A stretch of DNA of 64,000 nucleotides from contig CM074140.1 in assembly GCA_037178625.1 (NCBI GenBank), positions 62,001 through 126,000 of the forward strand, in the 5' to 3' direction. This document shows, one piece after another, positions 1 through 8,748 of the stretch. Position numbers and translations under genes: made by a program. The DNA comes from Skeletonema tropicum (lineage: Eukaryota; Bacillariophyta; Thalassiosirophyceae; Thalassiosirales; Thalassiosiraceae). How positions within the stretch are numbered: position 1 is the first letter of the stretch; each line of letters opens with the position of its first letter. Under the pieces are notes generated by a model. The model had not been told where the DNA came from, ran no database searches, and worked only from the letters and a program-made list of their open reading frames with translations.

Positions 1-35
1 ATCCCAAGTGGCAAGCATTTACATCCCGTAATATC

Positions 36-737
36 ATGGGTGACTACGACCCAGAAAGAGCTCGTACAGAACACGGATATCATCGTGCATGGGTATCTTG
101 TGAGCGTCTCGTCAATATGCATAGATCATGTGCCAGTGATGCCGGAAATTTCATACCAACCAATCCAAGACTTGCTGCCTTATTGGAACACAGAAGACTT
201 GAGGTAGCACGTGAGAGGTATGAAGAGGCTCAGCAACAGTTTTCTCAGGTGGGGGCGCCACAAGAAGACAGCAACGACAACATGATTCTTGATAGTGCTC
301 CTCAAGAACCCTCCCCTTTCGAATCATTCTCGACACAAGACGCAGCCGAACAGGCAGCTGAATATGAACGCTTGAATCAAGCACACAGGTTACAACAACC
401 AGGCTTTGCTGCGCATGCGCAGGGGCAGGGGAACAGCACTAACCTGAAATCACCTTCACTTGAAAGCAGCGCCGGAGAAAAGAGCGTCCAAATGCCAGTC
501 AAAAATAATGATTACTACATGGCACTATCCTTCCCAACGACGCGATTTCCCAAGTCAGTGTGTTGTGAGAAATGCAACTGCGAATTGTTTACATCTCCTC
601 TTGCCAAACGTTTCTTTTGTCAAACGTGTGGATGTGTTGCTCGTGTCCCCGTTTCGCCGAATGATGTTGATGCAAACTTTGATGAAAAGATGAAAGATGC
701 TGAGGATGATGATTATCAGAATATGCGTTATTATTAA
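36..737 (+). CDS. Zinc-ribbon hypothetical protein, 5' end possibly outside window
   Basis: The frame encodes 233 residues from the first ATG, but it stays open upstream to the first bases of the window, so the true start may lie outside. The N-terminal third is charged and helical (RLEVARERYEEAQQQF). The middle is Gln/Ser/Pro-rich and looks disordered. The C-terminus has a plausible zinc ribbon: a CCEKC knuckle about 20 residues before a CQTC knuckle, then a very acidic tail (DAEDDDYQ). I do not recognise a named family. The ribbon suggests nucleic-acid or protein binding, which is inference. It has no operon-like neighbour; the next gene is convergent on the minus strand. Confidence 0.55.
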   Translation: MGDYDPERARTEHGYHRAWVSCERLVNMHRSCASDAGNFIPTNPRLAALLEHRRLEVARERYEEAQQQFSQVGAPQEDSNDNMILDSAPQEPSPFESFSTQDAAEQAAEYERLNQAHRLQQPGFAAHAQGQGNSTNLKSPSLESSAGEKSVQMPVKNNDYYMALSFPTTRFPKSVCCEKCNCELFTSPLAKRFFCQTCGCVARVPVSPNDVDANFDEKMKDAEDDDYQNMRYY

Positions 738-945
738 ATGAAATCAATCGTTGTACAGATAGATAAGATAGATGGGTGGGTGGAGTTGGACTTCGATGAG
801 AGAAATAGAAATTAGAACTGAAAAAAGAAAACAAAATTACTCACATGATCATTGTAGGAAGCTTGTGTTATATTCTCCTACTTTATTCATCCATTTATCT
901 ACTTTACATTTAAACCTAATATCCGAAGAAGAGTACTTATTATTG

Positions 946-1235
946 CAGTCACTCTTCATTGCTCAGAGTACTAGTGTTATAGCCACTCTTCATTGCTCAA
1001 ATCACTAACATTACGAACACCCCTCCCTCTCGGGGAGCCCGGAATAGTAATAATGCGCCTTTTCTGCCCCAAAGTTTCGTCAAGAAAAACTCTTCATTGA
1101 TTGCTCAGAGTGATTGGCACTGTAGACACTACACTCTTCATTGCATTGCTCAAATCAGAAATCTTAACAACACCTCTCTCTTAATGAGCCGGGTAGTGAT
1201 TTGACATTCTGTTCCAAAGTTTCTTCAAGAACATC
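946..1235. repeat. Degenerate duplication of the 3' end of the neighbouring gene
   Basis: Two similar blocks of about 120 bases (about 946-1090 and 1120-1235) share phrases such as ACTCTTCATTGCTCA and CAAAGTTTC.TCAAGAA in the same order. The right-hand block runs into the last codons of the minus-strand gene at 1181-3166. The left block therefore looks like an old tandem copy of that gene's terminal codons and 3' UTR. Confidence 0.5.
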
Positions 1236-3166
1236 CTCTTGGCACCTCTCTTCGTGAGAACTCCGTGTTCTGCAGCTAAATCCTGCAATTCTTCCAACGC
1301 TTCCTTGGTAATAAGTGGGACATGACGGCAAGTAACTATGTGAGACGTCAAGCTATTGAAGAAAGCAGAGTCACTGAGCGACTCCAAATCAAGTGGGAAG
1401 AACAGTCCACTATGCTCTTCCCCCGGATGAGCCTTGGCGCAGTGTTTGCAACAGAGACCTGAAAGAGTGTGCAAGTTATCAGGCTTGATCTTACGTCGTC
1501 TCAGTGCTTTGGTAGATGGTCTACATGGAGCAAACTGATGGTATAGGACGAAGCGGAAGTCGCTAATAGTGGGAAAATCGGATGGATACACAAAGGCTGC
1601 CTGTTCCCGTCGGCAATTGTTAATCACCTGACGGGTCTTTGCCGAGGCAAGATGAGAAAACTTTGATTTCTCTACTCGTTCATCCATCTTGGGAAACAAG
1701 AGGTCCTGCAGTTGTCGATCTTTGAGTGCGGATGGATTCTGTGCAAAGGTCATGATTGCTCGAAGTTTCTCTGAGGGCTTTCCACTTGTATTGGGACGTG
1801 CGCCGAAGAAGAGACCATTGGGTGTCTCTACCATGCCAATCTCACAAGCTGCCTCTGCAAAGTAGGCCTTGATGTACTTTAGTTGGACCTTCCTGGCAGA
1901 TTTGTCCGACACCAACTTTCTGTGCATCATTTTGAGCTCCGTAGGAATGTATTCACAAGCCTCGAAGTGAATTCGTTGATAATTCCTCACAGACTCGAAG
2001 ATATGTAAGGTCTTCGAAGGGTACGATACAGCCTGATTGGCTCTTTTCCCTTTAGGAATGTCCTTACAATAGGCACATCTAATGCCAATCTGACCCTCTT
2101 TACGAGGCTTGGCTCCACGTCCACACCCTTCAGAACCGGAAGCCTTGTGCTCCATTCCGCAAACAAACACTTCCAAACACGATGATCGAAGAAAGTTATA
2201 CACAGGGTCCAAAAACTGTTGATCAAAGGGTACCGATAGCTTCGTAGGATGATGATCTTGATCTTGAAGTAAGTCTTGACCTATATTGCCTTCAGCATCA
2301 CTGGTAATGGCATCAAGGTTGAAGTCTCGCACATCTTCTTTCAACGGAGAACCAGATTCAACACTTTGCACCTGATCAGGCTGCTCATCGTAGAAGAACT
2401 CGAACTCGGGCTCAGTAGAGTCGCACGCAATATTAGTCCTCGGAGGAGCAGGCGAAGCCACATCGACCGAGTAAAGCTCTACTGGTTCAGCATCTGGTAC
2501 GCACGCCGAAGCTGAAACTTGTTGCTGCTCGGAGACGCGATCCGCTGTGGCCTGAAGCATTTTTGAATAGTATTCGGCGGACTCGTTGTCAGGGGTGTTC
2601 AGAGTTGGATCAGTGACAACAGTACCATTGCACGGGAGATGGGCGCTATCATTGCTCGTTGGTGTGCTGCATGTGGATCGTTGTACAGCAGCAGCAGAAA
2701 GAAACTCATGATCATGAGGAGCCTTGGATACAATAGGCGGAGGCGGAGGCTGTGCCGAGTACGACGGATAAGTTCGCTGCTTTGTGAACGGCTGCTGAAT
2801 CTCCCAATCACACGAAGAAGATGCTACAGGAGAGCATGTATCATAGTTAGGGAGGAGAGGTTGAGTATCTGTTGAGGTTGAGCGGTTTGCTGATGATGCT
2901 GACTGATGCAGTGAGAAATGGGCTACTGAGGGTTGGGCTTCTTCTTCAGCTCCACCTGCACCTACATCCCAATCAAAAGACAAAGAGGAGAAGCACATCC
3001 CTCCCACTGGGATTTCATGATCGTCATACTTCGCATGCGTCGACTGGTTTCGTTTAGGTGACGAAAGTGGTGCAAAACTTGGACTCGGAGGCGGAGGAAA
3101 CCCATAATTGATGAATTGACTATCAATCTCTTCATCGGAAGTAAAGGAGATACGCTGCCCCGTCAT
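1181..3166 (-). CDS. Two-zinc-finger protein of a diatom-type family
   Basis: An intronless frame of 661 residues. The first ~300 residues are low-complexity: proline runs (GFPPPPSPSF, QPPPPPIV), serine- and acid-rich. The C-terminal half holds two similar Cys/His modules. One is near residue 365 (IRCAYC, then HFEAC) and one near residue 575 (GLCCKHC, then HIVTCRHVP). Each has CxxC, a spacer of about 30-45 residues, and an H/C pair, so each could bind one zinc. Each module ends in a hydrophobic segment (TLHIFESVRNYQRIHFEAC; SLTSHIVTCRHVP). I know this layout only as a recurrent uncharacterised family in diatom genomes and give no function. Start chosen at the first ATG, followed by MTGQRISF. 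Confidence 0.7.
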   Translation of the reverse strand: MTGQRISFTSDEEIDSQFINYGFPPPPSPSFAPLSSPKRNQSTHAKYDDHEIPVGGMCFSSLSFDWDVGAGGAEEEAQPSVAHFSLHQSASSANRSTSTDTQPLLPNYDTCSPVASSSCDWEIQQPFTKQRTYPSYSAQPPPPPIVSKAPHDHEFLSAAAVQRSTCSTPTSNDSAHLPCNGTVVTDPTLNTPDNESAEYYSKMLQATADRVSEQQQVSASACVPDAEPVELYSVDVASPAPPRTNIACDSTEPEFEFFYDEQPDQVQSVESGSPLKEDVRDFNLDAITSDAEGNIGQDLLQDQDHHPTKLSVPFDQQFLDPVYNFLRSSCLEVFVCGMEHKASGSEGCGRGAKPRKEGQIGIRCAYCKDIPKGKRANQAVSYPSKTLHIFESVRNYQRIHFEACEYIPTELKMMHRKLVSDKSARKVQLKYIKAYFAEAACEIGMVETPNGLFFGARPNTSGKPSEKLRAIMTFAQNPSALKDRQLQDLLFPKMDERVEKSKFSHLASAKTRQVINNCRREQAAFVYPSDFPTISDFRFVLYHQFAPCRPSTKALRRRKIKPDNLHTLSGLCCKHCAKAHPGEEHSGLFFPLDLESLSDSAFFNSLTSHIVTCRHVPLITKEALEELQDLAAEHGVLTKRGAKRMFLKKLWNRMSNHYPAH

Positions 3167-3336
3167 CTTCTACTTAGTTTCATGAGAGAGTAATGTTGTT
3201 GTTATGAGCGGAGAGAGTTCCTTTCTGTTTCTGTCTAGCTTGTTGGCAGCTAGCTATTACGAACGCTGATCTCACATTTTTTGTGACTAGTACACCTTTT
3301 CTAGCTTTTTCTCTTTCGCCAAAAAAAGAGTAGAAG

Positions 3337-3574
3337 TAGGCTTTCGGGTATAAGGGGGCGGCCTAACCGATTTCAGGGGGATTCCCCCTCCTTTCCCCCC
3401 TCCAAGAAACCGGGGGGACGGCTAGTTAGAGGATTCTCCCGTGATTTCGGTCTAAATCTAGCCTAAATCGGGCTAAAAAGGACTTTTTGCAGCTCAATTT
3501 AGACGATTTTGCCTCCTGCGAGCCACCCCGATTTCAGGGGGTGCCCCCGGCTCCCCCTTATACCCGAAAGCCTA
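3337..3574. mobile_element. MITE with 22-bp perfect TIRs and 8-bp TSD (hAT-like)
   Basis: The ends are perfect inverted repeats of 22 bp starting TAGGCTTTCGGGTATAAGGG at 3337 and its complement ending at 3574. They are flanked by identical 8-bp direct repeats AGTAGAAG at 3329-3336 and 3575-3582. The 238-bp element has no coding capacity and is G/C-run rich inside. An 8-bp duplication is typical of the hAT superfamily, so this is probably a non-autonomous hAT-like element. The element at 14728 has the same TAGGC start and TSD length. Confidence 0.85.
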
Positions 3575-3582
3575 AGTAGAAG

Positions 3583-4577
3583 TACCGACAAGATACTTTG
3601 CGAACCCTTGGTGCGAACCAGGGTAGCACCCTGGTGCGAACTGAGGAATGCGATTCTGTTCTGAAGAATTCGTTTCCATTCATTTTGCAAAACCGACATG
3701 ATCGCAGAAGTCTTTTACGGTATCCCACTCAATTCCTTTGGTCCTACCGCGTCTTCAAATAACGGGGCTTTTACTAAACCTTTCACTTTCGACTCTTAGA
3801 AAAAGATGTCGCCTCTTGAGGGCCCACCAGACGTACCTTAAAATTTCTGTTATATAACTTTTTCACATACATAAATAATGTAAGTACCTACGACACAATT
3901 ACTCTAGATGCAATTTAAGGATAACCCGGGCTACGGGTCTTTCTTCGTGGATGACCGTTTCTTCTGCATCCATGCACGATAACACGTTCATAATAGTGTA
4001 TACTAATGATTGGCCATCGATCGGCCCATAGGTCGGCGATTAAGTTGGTCTATATATTTCGGCAGCGGCACCATGGTTACGGTGTGTTGCGGTTTGGTGA
4101 TGGACGGTCGGGCCGGTGTTATTTACGACTATTCAATCTATCGGGTCGTCAAGGTGCTTGAGCCTTTAGAGGTCATATATCTCGAAGTCTCAGCTCCTAC
4201 ATACGCCAAAGTACATAATCATAGATACCACCTACACAAATCGCTTGTTTTCACCCCTCCCATCATCCCCAAACATAACATCAACCAACCATCGCTGAGT
4301 AGAGATAACCGAGACCTGTAGTGTGCGTTATTTCACCCATCTGGAAAGGTCGCGCCAAAAAACTGGCCGGCCAACCTCGCACTCGCTCGCACCATCCAAC
4401 CATTCAACTTCACAAGCCAAAAAAAAGACAATGGCCTCTTTTGCAGCGACATAGCCATCCATAACTATATAAACTTAATAGGCCATCTTAAGGCGAACGT
4501 TCTTTTGGTCAGTGGCCTCAAATTGCTGTGTCTTCTCAACGACATTCTTATTATATATATATATCTCCAAGCCCAGC
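3583..4577. other. Intergenic stretch with a recurrent ~45-bp motif
   Basis: No gene is supported here; the 103-codon frame at 4010 has no recognisable features. The stretch contains a motif at about 3818-3857 (GGGCCCACCAGACGTA followed by TTAAAATTTCTGTTAT). It recurs inverted at about 23145-23187 and, as a variant, at about 30690-30725 at the 3' end of a LINE. A TA-rich run at 4548-4563 lies just upstream of the next gene. Confidence 0.6.
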
Positions 4578-5240
4578 ATGATGTCCAGTTTGCAGAGGCG
4601 AGTTATGGAAACAACTTCTCCCGCTCCGACACAACTAAATAATGATAATAATAATACCCGCAAGAATGCAACAAACATCGAGGCATGCTTCTCGACAGGT
4701 CTAGATTTATCTGATTTCGGTGGCAATATCAACCCCGTGGCAGCTGGCACGACAATATCGGCTTCGGCGGCACTAGCCAAAATAAAGAGTGATGCTGCCG
4801 CCAGAATCCGTCGAGAGGAACAAGAAGAGGCAATGCTGGAACGACGTGTTGCAGCCGTTGGTGGTGCAATCGTCAATGATGAGGATGGCAATATTACCGA
4901 TAGCAAAGATTCCATGCCGAGAGCATTACATCCCAATTCACAACCAAGTAGTATGGCAGGTGAAGAGAGGAATAACAACTTTATCCAATTTCAAACAGCT
5001 GGTGGTAATGGCAACTTTCTATCGTCACTAGTCACGACGCACAAGACGGAGGGGCGAGAGATTAGTAATAAGTCACGAATGATGCTGAAAAGCAATAGTA
5101 GGGGCAGCAAGGTGAAAGCGGGGCAGAGGATTGGTAGTGGTGGACGGTCACGACAAAGTAATAATAATAATAATGTGAAACAAAAGACATCGGGAAAGTC
5201 AGTTGTGAAGAAGTCGTCCAAATCAAAGACAAAGTTTTAA
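4578..5240 (+). CDS. Hypothetical basic, low-complexity protein
   Basis: The frame is open from an ATG at 4512, but a TATATATATATAT run lies between that ATG and the tandem ATGs at 4578/4581. I prefer 4578, giving 220 residues beginning MMSSLQRRV. The protein has Asn repeats (NNDNNN and again NNNNN near the C-terminus). It has a charged helical segment around residues 75-100 (KSDAAARIRREEQEEAMLERR) and a Lys/Ser-rich basic tail (KSVVKKSSKSKTKF). No domain is recognised. The composition suggests a disordered, perhaps nucleic-acid-associated protein, which is a guess. The gene is convergent with the dUTPase gene at 5743-6708. Confidence 0.5.
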   Translation: MMSSLQRRVMETTSPAPTQLNNDNNNTRKNATNIEACFSTGLDLSDFGGNINPVAAGTTISASAALAKIKSDAAARIRREEQEEAMLERRVAAVGGAIVNDEDGNITDSKDSMPRALHPNSQPSSMAGEERNNNFIQFQTAGGNGNFLSSLVTTHKTEGREISNKSRMMLKSNSRGSKVKAGQRIGSGGRSRQSNNNNNVKQKTSGKSVVKKSSKSKTKF

Positions 5241-5742
5241 GTTACCACCCTTTGGTATTCTTGGTTTACTTACAATACTAATTAATAATGGAGTTCAGGC
5301 ACAGCAATCATTCATCTAAAGACGGCGAGCAAAAGCATGGACAAAACAATGTTGTGTATGCAAGAGGCAACTCAATCGGTAGCCGATCAAGATGGCGACG
5401 GAGGAAGCTTCGGCAGCACATGCCTGTCAGTATCTACATGCTATTGCTGATTCGCATGTTACGCGTTGGGAATTACGTCGGTGCCAAAGAAAAACATGAG
5501 AATCGAAGATTCGTTAGTCTTTTCTGTAGTAATGACAACTGTTCCTCGCTACACAAACACATACTCATGTATTTATTGTCTGCTCAATGCAATGCATATT
5601 ATTCTGCTACATTTATTATTGTGATAGTCAGCTACATGTATTATTATTGTGATTGTTCCCATCATCGTTACATCCACCATGAGCTGATAAATTTGACACA
5701 ACAAATGATCGACAGCCCCAATCACTTCATGAAATCACCTCA

Positions 5743-6708
5743 TTATTCCATCTTTTGTACCTCATCCGTAGGAGAAATAGTCCTAGCCTTCTTCTTCACA
5801 CTCCCCTCATTCGATACACCCGTCGATCCAAATCCACCAGCACCCCGCTCCGTCTCTGTCAATTCCTCCACTTGTACCGCCGGTACCATGGAAATTTGCT
5901 CGAGGATTAATTGTGCGATGCGATCTCCGATGGAAACTTCAAAGTCTTCTGGGCCAAAGTTGAAGAGGACTACGCCTACGTTTCCTCGGTCTATATTTGT
6001 TGATTGATTGATTTTTATATTGAGATTGTGTGATATGTTGCAGTAGAGGTGAGTTGACATGAACCATGTGAGCGCAATAATAATGCATGTTATACGTGTC
6101 ATTTATAATGTAACTTACAATCAGCATCCACAACCCCGGCACCGCAGTCAATCATTTTCTTTACGGCGAGTCCACTGCAATAATAATAATCGAGGCGAAA
6201 AGTCAATATGAGTATCAGAGGACAGGAGGTGCACCAATGACAAGCATAGCATGATGATGCACGTGACATCTAAAAAAATGACTCACCTCCTCGGAGCAAT
6301 ACGAGCATACGTCCCCTCCGGACAAGCAATACTCAAATCAGTCTTGATCACCGCTCTTCCTCCGGCCGGTACGATCTTTGATTCCGCGGCAGATAAATCG
6401 AATCCAGCAGATTGGGGTGACCCTCGTGTGGGCATTTTGGCATTGGGGCTGAGGAATTTTACTTGGAGGACGTTTTTTGACATCATTTTGAGGGAGTGGA
6501 TTGGCCGGATGATGTAAGAAGTGGTGGTGCAGCAGGCGAGGAGTGCTGAGTGGCGGAGGAGGCGTAGTAGAGGAGGAATGGTGAAGGTGTATGTTGCAAC
6601 AATGAAGTTGGCTTGGTATGTAGATGGCTGGGTTGATTGCGGCTTTGTGGCTTGATTTTTTGGTTGGGCGGGTGGATTTTGAATCAGTTTGAATTTGAGA
6701 TGGTTCAT
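5743..6708 (-). CDS. dut: dUTP diphosphatase (dUTPase), three exons
   Basis: Hydrolyses dUTP to dUMP and pyrophosphate, keeping uracil out of DNA and feeding dTMP synthesis. My exon model on the minus strand is 6708-6287, 6174-6119 and 5990-5743. The introns are 112 and 128 bp, with GTGAGT and GTAAGT donors and AG acceptors. It gives 241 residues with no frame break. All five trimeric dUTPase motifs are present in order: I ([11 protein letters not shown]), II ([11 protein letters not shown]), III ([19 protein letters not shown]), IV ([11 protein letters not shown]) and V ([10 protein letters not shown]). The core starts near residue 75 ([11 protein letters not shown]). The preceding ~74 residues are Ser/Thr/Arg-rich with a hydrophobic stretch and may be an organelle transit peptide, or the start may be the internal Met pair. 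The 56-bp middle exon alone encodes most of motif III, so single-frame scans miss it. Confidence 0.93.
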
Positions 6709-6852
6709 CTCAATAAGTGTCGCAGCGCGACCAAATCCAGTGCCACTCCAAAATGAAGATGATGGGCGCCCGGCGGGAAGCTGAAGATGATTGTAACGAT
6801 GTCAAGAGTTGATGTCAAAAGTATCTAAAACATCAAGGCGCCTACAACAAAC

Positions 6853-8431
6853 ATGGATGAGGAAGAAGACTTGGCGACGCTCATTTACAAGACTAGCAAA
6901 ACGGCAAAAGCCAGGGCGGCTGCTGCGGCTGCGGCTGAAAAGGAAAGGGAGAGGAGACAGATGATGAATGCTTCTTCTGCTTCTGTAAGACGCCAAACTT
7001 CTACTCGAAAGAGATCTTCTGCCCATCATGACGATGAAGCATTGACCGATCGTCCCGAAAAGAAGAGAGCTATGAGTAAGAAGAAACAGCAGTCTTCCAA
7101 GAATGATGAAAAGGTTGGATTGAAGTATGCAAAGAAATTATGCTCTGCTGATCGATGCACAAATTATTCCGTCAGAGGAGGAGTGTGCGTGAGGCATGGA
7201 GCAAAGGTCAAACGATGCTGCAGCGAAGGATGCACAAATCAAGCTCTGAAAGGTGGAGTTTGCAAGAGACATGGGGCAGAAGTCAAACGATGCTGCAGCG
7301 AAGGATGCACAAATCAAGCTCTGAAAGGTGGAGTGTGCAGAAGGCATGGAGCAAAGATCAAGCCAAAGCTATGCAGCAGTGAAGGATGCACAAATAAAGC
7401 TCAGAAAGGAGGAGTGTGCGTGAGGCATGGAGCAAAGGTCAAACGATGCTGCAGCGAAGGATGCACAAATCAAGCTCTGAAAGGTGGAGTGTGCAGAAGG
7501 CATGGAGCAAAGATCAAGCCAAAGCTATGCAGCAGTGAAGGATGCACAAATAAAGCTCAGAAAGGAGGAGTGTGCATTAGGCATGGGGCAAAGGTCAAGC
7601 GATGCAGCAGTGAAGGGTGTACAAATAATGCTCAGAAAGGTGGAGTGTGCATCAGGCATGGAGCAAAGGTCAAGGTCAAACTATGCAGCAGTGAAGGATG
7701 CACAAATCGAGCTCAGAAAGGAGGTATTTGCATCAGACATGGGGCAAAGGTCAAGGTCAAACGATGCGGTAGAGAAGGATGTAATAACCAAGCTCAGAAA
7801 GGAGGAGTCCGTTGGAGACACGGGGCAAACCGCACTCCTTACGATGAATCTACTGCTTTTGGATCAGAGTTTGAAGAGACTACCGCTCCTTTACATCTAC
7901 CACCGAAAAGCAAACTATGCAGTAGTGAGGGATGCACGACGCATGCTAAGAAAGGCGGAGTGTGCGTTAGGCATGGGGCAAAGGTCAAACTATGCAGCAG
8001 CGAAGGGTGTACAAAATGCGCTCAGAACGAAAGGGGGAGTGTGCATTAGGCATGGGGCCAGGATCAAACTATGCAGCACCGAAGGATGCAAGAATATTGT
8101 TGTCAAAGGAGGAGTGTGCGTTAGGCATGGGGCAAAGGTCAAGGCCAAACTATGCAGCACCGAAGGATGCACAAATCAAGCTAAGAAAGGTGGAGTGTGC
8201 AAGAGACATGGTGCGAAGGTCAAGCGATGCAGCAGTGCAGGGTGTACTAATCAAGCCAAACGTGGAGGAGTGTGCATTAGGCATGGAGCACGCCGCACTC
8301 CATACGATGAATCTACTGCTTTTAGATCAGAGTTCGAGGAGACTACCGCTACCGCTCCTGGTATTTTTGACGCAAGAAGTACTGGTGTTCCTGGCGAGGT
8401 TGTTATCTGTCAAGAAATCGTAGAAGTCTAA
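6853..8431 (+). pseudogene. ZnF-1: tandem Cys-repeat protein with one frameshift
   Basis: Starts MDEEEDLATLIYK, then an alanine/lysine-rich segment, then about 14 tandem repeats of ~23 residues with consensus CSSEGCTNQAQKGGVCxRHG (C-x4-C-x9-10-C-x2-H). The repeat resembles the Cys/His repeats of plant WRKY19-like and other stramenopile proteins; the ligand is presumably zinc. The frame is open from 6853 to 8049. At about 8025-8035 one extra base (CAGAACGAAAGGGGGAG instead of the usual CAGAAAGGAGGAG) shifts it, and the remaining repeats plus the tail continue in the next frame to 8431. The tail motif RTPYDESTAF..EFEETTA occurs twice, once internally after repeat 9 and once at the end, so the gene looks like a head-to-tail fusion of two copies. 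Two intact paralogue regions follow at 15.1 and 31.2 kb. Assembly error at the frameshift is possible. Confidence 0.85.
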
Positions 8432-8748
8432 TACTCAAGAACGATTCATTATATTTTTCCCCCCTATGCATTCTGAAAGTTCACTCTCAGAGATTGAATA
8501 CAATACTTGCTATTTGTACAACTGATGTGTCGATGTATTGATGCATGCACTTGATACAAAAGTTTCCGTTCGTGAAATTTCATGTCGCACCGCCACCACC
8601 CACGACCAGTCAAATCGAAATCCGAACGCGAAGGGAAAAACCACGTCGGCTCGGCTCGGCGGCGTGAATGAACTGAAGCTGTCCACCTGCCTGCCACTCG
8701 TTGACAAATAATACAAGGGCGGCCACTACAGCAACAAAACTTGTAACA

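Noticed and set aside
4010..4321. Possible small gene of 103 codons
   Set aside because: No recognisable motif, odd composition, and no paralogue in the window; chance frame.
5288..6007. Plus-strand frame of 239 codons
   Set aside because: Its right half is antisense to dUTPase exon 3 and intron 2, and its left half has no conserved feature.
7138..7347. Minus-strand Cys-rich frames opposite the ZnF genes
   Set aside because: They are antisense shadows of the repeats; the same shadows appear opposite all three paralogues.
7140..8300. CRISPR-like array from regularly spaced repeats
   Set aside because: The repeats are coding (about 23 residues, in frame, with variable linkers) in a eukaryotic gene; no unique spacers.
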